In this document: positions 11,396-21,297 of the stretch, in pieces
How the letters are laid out: every line of letters begins with the position of its first letter
Position numbering within the stretch: position 1 is the stretch's first letter
Source of the DNA: Colius striatus
Taxonomy: Eukaryota; Chordata; Aves; Coliiformes; Coliidae
DNA length: 64,000 nucleotides
Assembly: GCF_028858725.1 (NCBI RefSeq)
Contig: NC_084768.1
Location: forward strand, 6,297,664-6,361,663
Direction of reading: 5' to 3'
Made by a program: the position numbers and the translations under genes
The notes under the pieces: model-generated
The model's input: the letters and a program-made list of their open reading frames with translations, nothing else
Database searches by the model: none
Told to the model about the DNA's origin: nothing

Positions 11396-14239
11396 AGTGC
11401 CTTGATGTTAAGCAATATAGTTTTTAGTTGAAAATGTCACAAGGCCATGAAAAGAAATTGATGGAAAATTTCAGGGTTCCTGGTTGATATTTGAAGCAGC
11501 CTGTGGATTTTTGTTCTTTAACACAGATCTTCTCTGCTGTGCTACCACTTTGATTTCTGTATTGCCAAAAACAGCATGTTTCTAGGCTTAATGGCTTCAC
11601 CGAGAGGAATGTGAAGGTGATTTAGTTATTGCTGTGGAGGTGATGTTAGCAGTAAGAAATTGGTAAACAGATGTCTTCTGAGTCTTTTCCAGTCATATAG
11701 AAGGGTGTTTTGTTTTTAATCATGAAATGAAATAGATTATCTCTCTAAATATCTTCCTTTTTAAGGTACATATAAATACAATAGTGCTCTGATTATCTGA
11801 ACTGCTTGGCTGGAGGTGTTCAGATGTTTGTCTACCTATGTGACTGAGAAAGAATTGCGATCCAGAGCTTGTTGAAATCAATGGAAGGGCTCCCCCCATC
11901 TCTGTGGGCTTTAGCTTAGACCTGTAACTGGAAGTTAAGAGACCAGGTGACTATCAGCAGGAATTTAGGGGGGAGGATTGCACAGGCAGGGATCAGACCA
12001 AAGCCTTAGGCTGTTTGTGCAGGTGAATCTAACACCTGTACACAGCCTCAATGAATAGTGGCAGGCAAAGAGACAGTGTATTAGCAAGACTGGGAGCCAG
12101 GAGACTCCAGGACTAAAGGTATGGGCACCTGAATATGATACCATGAGGCAAATAGGGGATAATTTTACAGTATGTTGTCAATAATTGCATGTGTGTAAGC
12201 TCTTATTGTGGTAAATGCAAGACTTTCTTGGTCTGAGGGGTGAGGTACTTTGCATTTGCTGGGAGTAAGAATGTGGATGCAGGCAATTACTACGGAAGAG
12301 ATGACTGCCTGTAAGCTCCCACCTTTGTCATGATGTGGTCATCACCACATCAGGGAGAATCTATCTCACTTGCAACCAGGCACTTGGTCTAAACTAGCAA
12401 CTGAGGTTCCCTCAACAGTCATTGGAGACAGAGAGGGCCCTCCAGGTTCCTTCCCCCTCCCGGTGGAGCTTTCACCACTTCTGATGACCCGTCTTTAGGA
12501 CATCCTGGGCGCTCCAGCTGCCTGCAGCCAAGATAACATTCTACATCACACACACAATGCCGTCTCAGAGGTGGCACTTATTCCTTTGTGCAATACCCTA
12601 CTGTGTGGTTAACCTGTAGCCTACCTGGAACATATAGCAAGGAGCCTGCTGTGCACTGTCCTTTTCTGAAGAGGGCCATGGCTGGATCCTGGAGGAAATG
12701 CCTTCAGGCATATGTCTCTTCCTACTGACAGTGGAGAGACATCAATGACTAAATGGGGCAGTTCCTTCACAAAGATGTGCAAAAAGAGGGCTGGTTGCAT
12801 GGATACTCTGGGCTGATACAAATGAGCTGTTGATATGAGATTAACTTTGTCTCTGAAATGTAGTGCAGGATCAACAGTTTATGGAGAGAGCAAACAAAGA
12901 GCTGCACAATAGGAAGGGAGAAATGCAGTCTTAGACTTTGTAATTCCCACAAGGGCAGTGGCTCCAGCTGGAATTCATAGGGGGAAAGTTGTACACAAAC
13001 CATGATGTTAAACATGAGTTGTTTGAAATGGATAAATGGTAAATAGATCAATGAATTAAACACAAATTTATTAGAGACAATATTAAGAAGAGCACTTACA
13101 AATCCATTTTGGTTGTGTGTTGTGCTGCACAGGAAACAATGCACTTGAGAGGATACTTGAGCACCAGTTATTATTGGTCGATGAACACTGCAAATTCAGC
13201 TTTGAAATGTATATTTCATATATTGAGCAGATTTAGGCAGATAACAGCCTACAGGAGGAAAAAAAAACCCACTGCCCATAGAAACGTGTGTCTTCTTACC
13301 TAAGATTTTGACGCATTGTAAAATATATTCATTGCAAATTACAGCAATTCAAACTGATGCCTCATAGTTCCTGAATTCAGAGCAAGCACAGGATTAGACA
13401 GAACCCGTTAGATTGTGATTTTTTTTTGCTTCCCTGAGAAAAATCTATGCAATTCCTTCATTGATGTCATGTACATTGACTTAAATCATTGGTCAATACT
13501 GTCTGCCTGTGGCTCTGACATTGTTTCCGGGATTGTAACTACAGCTGGCTGGAAACAGATGGTTGCATGTTGTGAAAGTGTTTGAGGTTTCAGAATTTGC
13601 TTTCAGTATCTATTAGTGGAGAGAAATGAACCCTTCTATATTATCACATTAACTGAAATGTAATGAAACTGATGCAATGCCCATAGCACATCTTGGGGTG
13701 TATGTATGTGCCTTGGTAGGTGTGGAGGGGAGCTGTGCTGTGGTCCAGCACAGGTCTGAATATAGAGTATGCTGTCTTGAGCACTGCATAGCTTTTGCTG
13801 CATAATTTTTGCATAGCTTTGGAATTGGTGGTTGCCTTTACCAGTTCTCAATCAGCTCATGGAAGGCTCAGGATGCTTTTAAAGCAGGGGCAGGAGGAAG
13901 GGTGCAAGTATAAGCATGTATACTTAGAGTATGACAGTAATATACAGTATGCCTATGCAGTTACATTTGAAGTAGGATCAAAATGTGGTGGTGGATGCTA
14001 ATTATATTTTTTCAAATATTGCTTTCTTGTGCCAGTCCAAAACTGTCTGAGGGCACTTTGCCATCATTGATGCAGAGAAAAGGGATACCCCTTTCCACAT
14101 GTGGCTCAGCCAAGGAGTACTGTGAAGATCAGCAGTCAGCAGTAAGGGGCCTTGAGTGTGATGCAGGGACCTGTGCAGCAGTCAGTGCTCTATAGAGGCA
14201 GGGGCACTGATATCCATGGAGCTGACAGCAGAAAGTTCC
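11396..14239. other. unique non-coding DNA with one possible MITE relic
   Basis: No gene is recognised. A possible old palindromic DNA-transposon remnant lies at 11855-11921 (listed separately). The 12767-13144 minus-strand frame (125 residues) is cysteine- and leucine-rich, matches nothing and has no splice or promoter context. 12400-12560 is slightly GC-richer without recognisable content. Confidence 0.6.
11855..11921. mobile_element. possible ancient MITE-type repeat fragment
   Basis: The segment contains GCGATCCAGAGCTTGTTGAA, then ATCAATGGAAGGGCTCC, then GTGGGCTTTAGCTTAGACC. This layout recalls, from memory, an old amniote interspersed repeat in which a GATCCAGAGCC end, a GTTGAAGTCAATGG core and a GTGGGCTTTGGATCAGGCC end form an imperfect palindrome. 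The two ends are only weakly complementary here, so it is very decayed. Identity needs a repeat-library search. Confidence 0.35.
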
Positions 14240-15387
14240 TATGATGGGTGTGTGTGGAGCCGCTTGTGCCTGGTAACAGGAGGAGGTGGCTGCAGTGCTG
14301 CTCTCATAAACAGTTCCCAGAATTTCCTCCGGCTTTGTTTTGACCCACCTCCAGCCTGTCTGGGCCAATCTGGTGCTTCTGCCATCACTACTTAAGAATG
14401 GAAATTTGTAGTGCATAGGAAGAGATGGAAGAGTAGAGAAAGATGGAGATGACCATGGGGACCCTACAGTCAGAGAAGGAGAAAGGAACTCCAGACCAGA
14501 GGCCTCCCTGCAGCCCATGGTGAGAATGCTGGCTCTGCAACCCATGAAGGGCAATGGCAGAGCTAATGGTTGCCAGCAGCTCTGGAAAGACCCTATGCCA
14601 GAGGAGGTGAGTGTATTGGACCCTGTGTCAGATGAGGTGTTTTGGACCCCCAACCCAGAAGAAACAGAGAAGAGCTGAAGCCCTTGGGATGAGACCACAT
14701 CAGAGTACTCCATGCAGGACTGCCAGGTGTGTGAGAGAGCAGGAAGGACCAGTGAAGTGTCCACCTGCCCTGAGGCAAGACAAGCGACTGGAGCCATCAG
14801 GAAAGGACTGACTGAAACCCCCATTCCCTGCCATCCTGAACTGTTTCTGGGGGTAAGCAGGTAAGGACACCGGGATGAGGGCTCTGAGCCTGGGAAGAGG
14901 AGGAAGGGGATGTTAAAAGGGCTGGTTGCACTTTTCATCATCACTCTATTGTTTTCAGTTGGATATTTGTTATGTTTTTGGTTGGTGGTAGATTGAATTA
15001 AGTTTTGTTTTCTTCCCCAAGTTGAGGAACACAAAAAGTTCCACTTAAACATAAGAAAAAACTGTTTCACTGTTGAGGTGAGGGAGCCCTGGCACAGGCT
15101 GCCCAGAGGGGTTGTGGAGGCTCCTTCCTTGGGGGTCTTCAAGATCCTCCTGGACATGTTCCTATGCGACCTGATCTAGGTGAACCTGCTTGTGCAGGGT
15201 GGGTTGGACTAGATGATCTCTAAAGGTCCCTTCCAACCCCTACCACACTATGATTCTATGAATCTTGCCTGTTCTCCCCAGGATTGTAAGTGGTGAGTGA
15301 GCCTTCCCTGTCTTAGGGAGTTCCAAGGCCCTTAGTACTTAGGGCTGATCGTGGTCCTTTGTTTCTGGATGGGCCTAAACCACAACA
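14240..15387 (+). mobile_element. solo LTR, avian ERVL-like, copy A (split by a CR1)
   Basis: This is an endogenous-retrovirus long terminal repeat with no internal retroviral genes. It begins TATGATGGGT (TG mutated to TA; copy B at 17910 keeps TGTGATGGGT) and ends TAAACCACAACA. It is flanked by a perfect 5-bp target duplication, GTTCC, at 14235-14239 and 15388-15392. A CR1 fragment (15026-15261) interrupts it; without that insert the LTR is 912 bases, close to the 927 of copy B. A 5-bp duplication and the ACCACAACA end fit class III (ERVL) elements of birds, but the family name is unverified. The 342-residue minus-strand frame (14129-15157) lies antisense in this repeat and is not a gene. 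Confidence 0.82.
15026..15261 (+). mobile_element. CR1 LINE 3' end nested in LTR copy A
   Basis: The insert starts just after GTTGA (15021-15025) and ends in GATTCTATG (about 15252-15260). LTR copy B reads straight from GTTGA into the downstream LTR sequence, which proves this is an insertion into a pre-existing LTR. It encodes only the last codons of CR1 ORF2 (EHKKFHLNIRK, then LPRGVVEAPSLGVF and LCDLI) and the 3' UTR. Wording such as REPWHRLPRGVVE is shared with the copy at 8870-9429, pointing to one subfamily. The 5' truncation is the normal outcome of incomplete reverse transcription. Confidence 0.93.
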
Positions 15388-16575
15388 GTTCCCCAGGAAT
15401 ACCGTGGATGACAGCCTTAATGCAGGATTAATGCCTTTTCTGTAGATCTGAGTCTGGGAAGCCACCTTATGTATTTTTCAAGCCCTTCCTCCTAGGAAGA
15501 GAAGTGTCCCTGTCAGAAACAACATCATGTGGTTTCTTCAGTAGTCCGCTCCCACGAGAACGTGGCCTGATACCACACAGAGGTGTGGCTTTTCATGGAG
15601 CAAAAGGACTATTTCTGTGGTTCTATGAAAAATCACTTAAAATAGTCTGTTAATTGGGAGACAGGCCAGCTCTTTTAGCAATACTTATCGTGGTGCACTT
15701 TGATATCTTCACATGGAGAGAGCACATTTTAACACTCAGTTTCATTTCATGCCGAAGCTAATATAACCTTTGGCATTTTCCTCATTAGTACCTCAGTAAC
15801 CTGCTAATGGACACGTCACAGGACACATGGCTGAAATTATACAAAAATCAACGGCAGGAGTATAATCCTGTCTGAAATCCATTCCAAGAAGCAGGAGCTC
15901 TTTGGGGGAACTACATTTTTGAGGACAGTTGAATGCTGTTGGATCGGTTTACTGCTATTTTATAAAACTGGGCTGAGACTCAACACCTTGCACATCTAAA
16001 CCTCAGAGTGACTCGGAGTTTAAGGTACACAAGGAGAGCTAGCGCAGTGGATGTCACCCTTGCAGAACAGACTAGGTAAATACACCACCATTTGAAATTT
16101 CTATAAGGTTATGGGGGTAGAAAAGCTATCATGTCTCCTGCCCATAAAGAGCCCTGTAAAATAACTACCCTCAAAACAAATCCTCCTAAAGAAAATGCTC
16201 AGGTTAAAGTCCAAATCACCTAATGACCTTCGTTTTTATATTGTACATATGTTTAATGTTCTTTCAGATGCTCCTGATATTATTTTCCACCTAAGGTGGT
16301 CCTCAACAACATGCCACACACCTCCATTCTCAGTCATTTCAGAGGCTCTATCAGTGCCTGGGCAGACGAGTCACCCAGTAGCACTTTTGGTACCTCTCCT
16401 GCAGACTCAAGCTCCGGCTCCATGTGAGGAGATGGAGAGCAGTGACAGAGGTGTCCAGCTTGGCAGGTGCTGGGGCTCGACTCTCCCATGCACTGATCCT
16501 CCCTCTCCTGAGCAAGCACCAGCCCCCACACCAGCCTGGGGGCCTCATCCTGCCGCACCACAAGCCTTAATTTCA
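15388..16575. other. unique DNA between the two LTRs
   Basis: No gene is seen. The 15640-15890 part has CNE-like texture (GTTAATTGGG, CTCATTAG, GCTAATATAACC and a few retained CpGs) but fewer clear motifs than the blocks listed as candidate enhancers. From about 16320 the sequence turns GC-rich and supports overlapping frames on both strands (16195-16635, 16334-16771). These have low-complexity proline-rich content and no recognisable domain. It is not retroviral internal sequence: there is no primer-binding site after the first LTR and no polypurine tract before the second. Confidence 0.6.
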
Positions 16576-16632
16576 TTTGGGAACCCTTGGTGCTATTGGG
16601 GAGCCCCTCAGTGCTATTTGGGAGCCCACCAC
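16576..16632. repeat. 21-bp minisatellite, about 2.7 copies
   Basis: Units start TTTGGGAACCC (16576), TGGGGAGCCCC (16597) and TTGGGAGCCCA (16618). The first two each end in GTGCTAT, giving an exact 21-base period. In the plus-strand frame this produces a 7-residue periodicity (GNPWCYW, GAPQCYL, GAHH). The frame has no family resemblance, so I read it as a DNA minisatellite in a GC-rich patch. Confidence 0.7.
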
Positions 16633-16700
16633 TAGATGTCCCGGGGATTAACCCAGAGGGAAGGATCTTGGTCAGCACTAACAGCCTCAGGGCCTGCAGT

Positions 16701-16723
16701 TTGGTAATGCTGGGCATTACCAA
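16701..16723. repeat. perfect 10-bp inverted repeat (hairpin)
   Basis: TTGGTAATGC (16701-16710) and GCATTACCAA (16714-16723) are perfect reverse complements separated by TGG. The structure is too short for a microRNA precursor and has no T-run after it. It may be a binding palindrome or chance. Confidence 0.7.
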
Positions 16724-16984
16724 AAGCGGGGTTAAGGCAGCTGCACCCCGATGGTGAGGACTCACCTGCACAGCTGCAGTGCAGCCATCATGCCTGTGAC
16801 ACTACTGTTTATTTTGCAAAGAAATGAAGATTATAATAGAAACAGGCAAATTTAAAGCTTGTGTTTTAAGGCATGCTGCATTGCACAGCTGTAGGCAGAG
16901 CACTGCTGCTGTAAAGACCAGGCTTTTGTGAGTGTTTTATCCACCTCTGGAGTCACACACAGAACTACCCAGCCCTGGGATCAA

Positions 16985-17412
16985 GCCTTTTCTTTTCTTC
17001 TTTTCTCTCTTTCTCTTCTCTTCTCTCTCTCTCTTCTCTTCTCTTCTCTTCTCTTTCTCTTCTCTCTTCTCTTCTCTTCTACTTCTCTTCTCTTCTCTTC
17101 TCTTCTCTTCTCTTCTCTTCTCTTCTCTTCTCTTCTCTTCTCTTCTCTTCTCTTCTCTCTCTCCCTCCCCTCCCCTCCCCTCCCCTCCCCTCCCCTCCCC
17201 TCCCCTCCCCTCCCCTCCCCTCCCCTCCCCTCCCCTTCCCTTCCCTTTCCTTTTCCTTTTCCTTTTTTCCTTTCCTTTCCTTTCCTTTCCTTTCCTTTCC
17301 TTTCCTTTCTTTCTTTCCTTTCCTTTCCTTTCCTTTCCTTTCCTTTCCTTTCCTTTCCTTTCCTTTCCTTTCCTTTCCTTTCCTTTCCTTTCCTTTCCTT
17401 TCCTTTCCTTCT
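16985..17412. repeat. polypyrimidine tract: (TTCTC)n, (CCCCT)n, (TTTCC)n
   Basis: About 425 bases are almost purely C and T on this strand. Three phases follow each other: TTCTC-type pentamers to about 17155, CCCCT pentamers at about 17162-17235, then CTTTT and TTTCC pentamers to about 17411. Homopurine-homopyrimidine tracts with mirror symmetry can form triplex (H-DNA) and are unstable in replication. The open frames crossing it (16928-17416, 16932-17447 and minus 17079-17432), all LFSLLFS-like or KERKGKE-like, are artefacts. Copy number may be wrong in an assembly. Confidence 0.95.
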
Positions 17413-17699
17413 TTAACAGAAGCAGGTGTCACATTTTTCTTTTATGAGGGACATAAAGCTCTCTGTGGTAATTTCTAGGAGGCTGAAGACCAATTCAAGA
17501 TAGCTTGGTTGTGGGTTTTTTATAGTCTATGGATGTCCTGAGTTACTGAATGGGGCAGCCCAATAGTTCAGAAACTGAGAGGCTCAGAAATCCTGCTTCA
17601 CAGAGATGTCCTTTAACAATAAACACAGGAATTTTTAAAAATGCTGGGGCTAGGAAAGGTAGAGGAAGCATTGATCAACTTTTTCTAAAAATCATTTAA

Positions 17700-17792
17700 A
17701 CTATAGAAATATGTAAATAAATAAATTATAAATATAAAATAATATAGATACTATACTATAGAGATAACTATATTGAATATATAGAAATATAT
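17700..17792. repeat. AT-rich low-complexity tract
   Basis: Nearly pure A/T sequence made of AAATA, TATAGA and ATATAT units lies between the polypyrimidine tract and LTR copy B. Nothing suggests coding or RNA function. It may simply have been a favourable retroviral insertion area. Confidence 0.8.
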
Positions 17793-17909
17793 GCTGCACT
17801 TCTTTCCAGTGACTCTGAAGGAAAGTCCCAGAGAAAGAGACATAGCCACCAGCAAGACTATTTCACAAAAATACAGAATGAAGTGGAGAGACAAGCAAGT
17901 TTATGTTAC

Positions 17910-18836
17910 TGTGATGGGTTTGTGTGTGGAGCTGCTTGTGCCTGGTAACATGGGGAGGTGGCTGCAGTGCTGCCCTCATAAACAGTTCCCAGAATTTCCT
18001 CCAGCTTTGTTTTGACCCACCTCCAGCCTGTCTGGGCCAATCTGATGCTTCTGCCACCACTACTTAGAAAGGAAATTTGTAGTGCATAGGAAGAGATGGA
18101 AGAGTAGGGAAAGATGGAGATGGCCACGTGGACCCTGCAAGTCAGAGAAGGAGAAAGGGAGAAGGAATGTCAGACCAGAGGCCTCCCTGCAGCCCATGGT
18201 GAGAATGCAGGCTATTCCTCTGCAACCCATGAAGGGCAATGGCAGAGCTAATGGTTGCCAGCAGCTCTGGAAAGACCCTATGCCAGAGGAGGTGAGTGTA
18301 TTGGACCCTGTGCCAGATGGAGTATTTTGGAACTCCCAACCTGGAGGAAATGGAGAAGAGCTGAAGCCCTTGGGGTGAAGGTACATCAGAGTACTCCATG
18401 CAGGACTGCCCGGTGGGTGAGGGAGCAGGAAGGACCAGTGAGGTGTCCACCTGCCCTGAGGCAAGACAAGCGGCTGGAGCCATCAGGAAAGGACTGACTG
18501 AAACCCCCATTCACCACTCAAGAGAGGAGGTAAGGACACTACGATCAGGGGAAGAGGGGAGAGGTGGGGGAAAGAGGTCTTAAAGGGTCTGGTTGCACTT
18601 CTCATCATTGCCATACTCTCTATTGTTTTCAGTTGGGTGTTTCTGTTTGTTATATTTTTGGTTGGTGGCAGATTAAATCAGGTTCTGTTTTCTTCCCCAA
18701 GTTGACTAGTCTTGCCTGTTTTGCCCAGGACCCTGAGTGGTGAGTGAGTTTTCCCTGTCCTTAGGGGATTCCAAAGGCCCTCAGTACTTTTGGCAGATTG
18801 TGGTCCTTTGTTCCTGGATGGACCTAAACCACAATA
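17910..18836 (+). mobile_element. solo LTR, avian ERVL-like, copy B (uninterrupted)
   Basis: This is a second copy of the same LTR in the same orientation. By eye, about nine in ten positions match copy A over the first 270 bases. It begins TGTGATGGGTTT and ends TAAACCACAATA (CA end mutated to TA). The flanks are GTTAC (17905-17909) and ACTAC (18837-18841), an imperfect 5-bp target duplication differing by two transitions. Copy A has its own, different duplication, so the pair are two separate solo LTRs and not the ends of one provirus. The minus-strand frames at 18060-18510 repeat those of copy A and are antisense artefacts. Confidence 0.82.
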
Positions 18837-18872
18837 ACTACACAAACACACACACTAGGCATGGAAAAAAAA

Positions 18873-18942
18873 TCATAGAATCATAGAATGGTAGAATTGG
18901 AAGGGACCTTTAGAGATCATCTAGTCCAACCCCCTGCAGAAG
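18873..18942 (-). mobile_element. CR1 LINE 3' end, very short
   Basis: The sequence opens with two CATAGAAT-type octamers, followed by GGAAGGGACCTTTAGAGATC, CTAGTCCAACCCCCTGCAGA and a break. It is the reverse complement of the CR1 3' UTR seen at about 9345-9429. Only about 70 bases remain. It sits 36 bases past LTR copy B and is in the opposite orientation. Confidence 0.93.
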
Positions 18943-21165
18943 AATAAGGGAGTACAGTCAGCTGAAGCCAATTGCCATAGACTTGTTTTATGTGCTGGAA
19001 AACCTCTGACAATACATAGCTGGGTGAAAAGGAATCAGATGTGATAGTAAAAAATGTGCAACTGGTATTTATGTCTTGCCCTTTAAGCAAAGAAAAAAAA
19101 GTAATATGAGTTATTGTACAATCATTTATATATTACAGGGAATATGAGACTCACTTGATTAAAAACTAGCTGAAAGAATAAACCTGTTTCAAAACCCCAG
19201 CAGATTAGTTTATATAAGGCCAGGGATTAAGGATATCTCCAATGTCATTTGCCTTTTTTTTTTGGTATACTGCATTATGACACCCTTTAATATTCCTGCA
19301 CTAGCCATAGGCTGTGACATCCAGTAGCAAGGGCAAAAATGAGCAACTACAGGCTTTGCTTCCAACTTCTAAACTTACCTGATAAGTAGCTGAAAACATG
19401 GTTCTCCTGTGTGCCAGCCCTCAGGCTGCTGAGTGCTTGTAGGCAAATTGCCACCCAGCCCTTCACCTGGTGAAGCAGGGAAAAAACAGCAGCCATGAAG
19501 AACTGAAGGATTGATTATTGGGGCTTTGTTTGGTTTTTTAAGGGGAACTTCCTGTGATTATTGCAGTTAATTTGATTTAGCAATATCCCAAAGGAGACAA
19601 AAGTACAGTTTAAAACTACAGACCTTCAACACAGGAGGAGAGCTAAACCCTCACCTACAGAGCCAAACCCTGTGCCACCACAGAGCTGCACTGGGGGGGA
19701 AAGCAAAGGAAGGTCGAGTCATTTATGGTAGAAGAGGTCTGGCGATGATGTTGGCTGTTGTACTTCACTGCACTGTGTGAAAAACCTTCTTTATTTAACA
19801 AATTAATGTCCCTATTGTTGCTAACCAGAGATGTAAAGCAAGTGTGCCAGAGCTGGGCAGTTGGCTTTGCTAGGGCGGGCAAGTGGTGGTGTTTGCTGGT
19901 ATCCTGCATGTCTGCAGGTGTCACATCAAGCAGATCAGGACCAACACTTTGGGAAAGCAGACTGCAAGGTACATGTGGAGAGGAATGCTGCCTTCTGCTG
20001 CTTTGCTGGGTTACCTGGAGAAAGAAAAGGTTGGATTTGAAAATGTCTCTGAGAAAATGAGAGAACCCAGAGGAGGGAACCTAAGGAGCATCCCAGGCTA
20101 CAGCTGCTCATGAGGCAGAGCAGCACTGGCAAAGCACACCACAATCACAAGGTGAATTACTGCATTGGTATGGATGTATTGATAGCTGATGTCTTTTGAG
20201 TTAAATAACACAATAAACATGGATTTGTAATCTTAAACCCCCTCCTGCAGCGTTTAATGAATTTCTGGCTCAGGATGTACATAAATAATCAGGCAAGTCA
20301 AACAACAGGAATTACATTTTACAATGAAAAATAATTAAAGCTAAAACATAGACTAAGTCTCTGTTATACAAAGAAATGTAAATAACCTCTGCCAGAGAGT
20401 GCAAGAGTACACTTGCTCAGCTTTAATAGTCACACACTCTGACAAAAGGGAGGCTTATACAAATATTGTCTCATATTACAATGTAGAAAATATAAAGCTA
20501 TATCAGGAGTAACCATAATTTCTGAAAGCTGATGGAAAATAAAATGAATTTGAGCTTTGCTTCAGGAATTAATTTTTTAATATAACTAATAATCCCAATT
20601 AAGTTCATTAGATAAAAAATAGAAATGGTTTATTAGAAAGACCTTATTTAAACAGGCAACGTGGAGCAGAGTTTTCTTCTAACTGGGATGTGCAGTCATA
20701 GTGAAACAACACTGAGTCACGTTTGATATTGCTCTTCTGAAGACTCAATAGGGGAAATTTTCTGTCTGAGGCTGGGTACTCTGTAATGCTGCCTTCTGTT
20801 GTTCATTGGGTTGGCTGGTTTCTTTTGTGAGCATACTGTTATTTCACATTCTTTTTTTCATTCCTCTGTTTAGAAAGAAAAAAAGCGAACAAGCAAAGCA
20901 CAACCTTTGGTAGACTGCTCTGTGACACCCCATAATCTTTTGATACTGCCTTGATTTCTAATTGTGTTTTTCACATTTTTAGCAAAAGAAATATGAAAAA
21001 AAACCCCACCAGAAATGCAACCTATATTATTATACTTTAATGTGATGTTCTACTTTTCTGTTTGTAGTTCTTGAAGTTTTTGTCTTACTTCATTAAACAT
21101 TTAATAAATCACTGCCAGTTTTGTGACAGATTTTAACCATAACAGAAACAGCAGGAGGTGTAAAC
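18943..21165. other. unique non-coding DNA
   Basis: I recognise nothing specific. Short frames near 19655-20144 on both strands lie in a slightly GC-richer patch and match no family. From 20150 to 21150 the sequence is AT-rich with stops in all frames. Confidence 0.6.
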
Positions 21166-21297
21166 TCAGTTCAGTTCGTATAGGCATATAATATCCGTGT
21201 CGACATCATCATGCCCTCGAGGCATATTGGCAAAACGGCCAATGGAAGCTAAGCTTTTTCCGACAAAGCTTCGAAAATAAAGTTTTCTTCTTTTATC
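21166..21297 (-). other. CpG-dense patch, open on the minus strand (possible exon or relic)
   Basis: Seven CpGs fall within about 130 bases in otherwise AT-rich, CpG-poor DNA. On the minus strand it reads 43 open codons, beginning DKRRKLYF, continuing through VGKSLASIGRF and ending CLYELN, then TGA. An in-frame TAA lies just upstream, so if it were a terminal exon its acceptor would have to lie at or after about 21298 (AGTAAG on the minus strand). The plus strand is also open across most of it. I do not recognise the peptide. It could be a 3' terminal exon, a pseudogene scrap, a foreign insertion or a CpG-rich regulatory element. Confidence 0.2.

Noticed and set aside
14129..15157. 342-residue minus-strand open frame
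   Set aside because: It runs antisense across LTR copy A and the nested CR1. LTR copy B carries the same antisense frames (18060-18510), so the frame follows the repeat, not a gene.
16928..17447. Long serine/leucine/phenylalanine-rich and lysine/glutamate-rich frames
   Set aside because: They are translations of the pentamer polypyrimidine tract. A period of 5 without stop-forming units keeps all frames open.
14240..18836. A single provirus with LTRs at both ends
   Set aside because: Each LTR has its own target duplication. The interval has no primer-binding site, polypurine tract or gag/pol/env-like coding.
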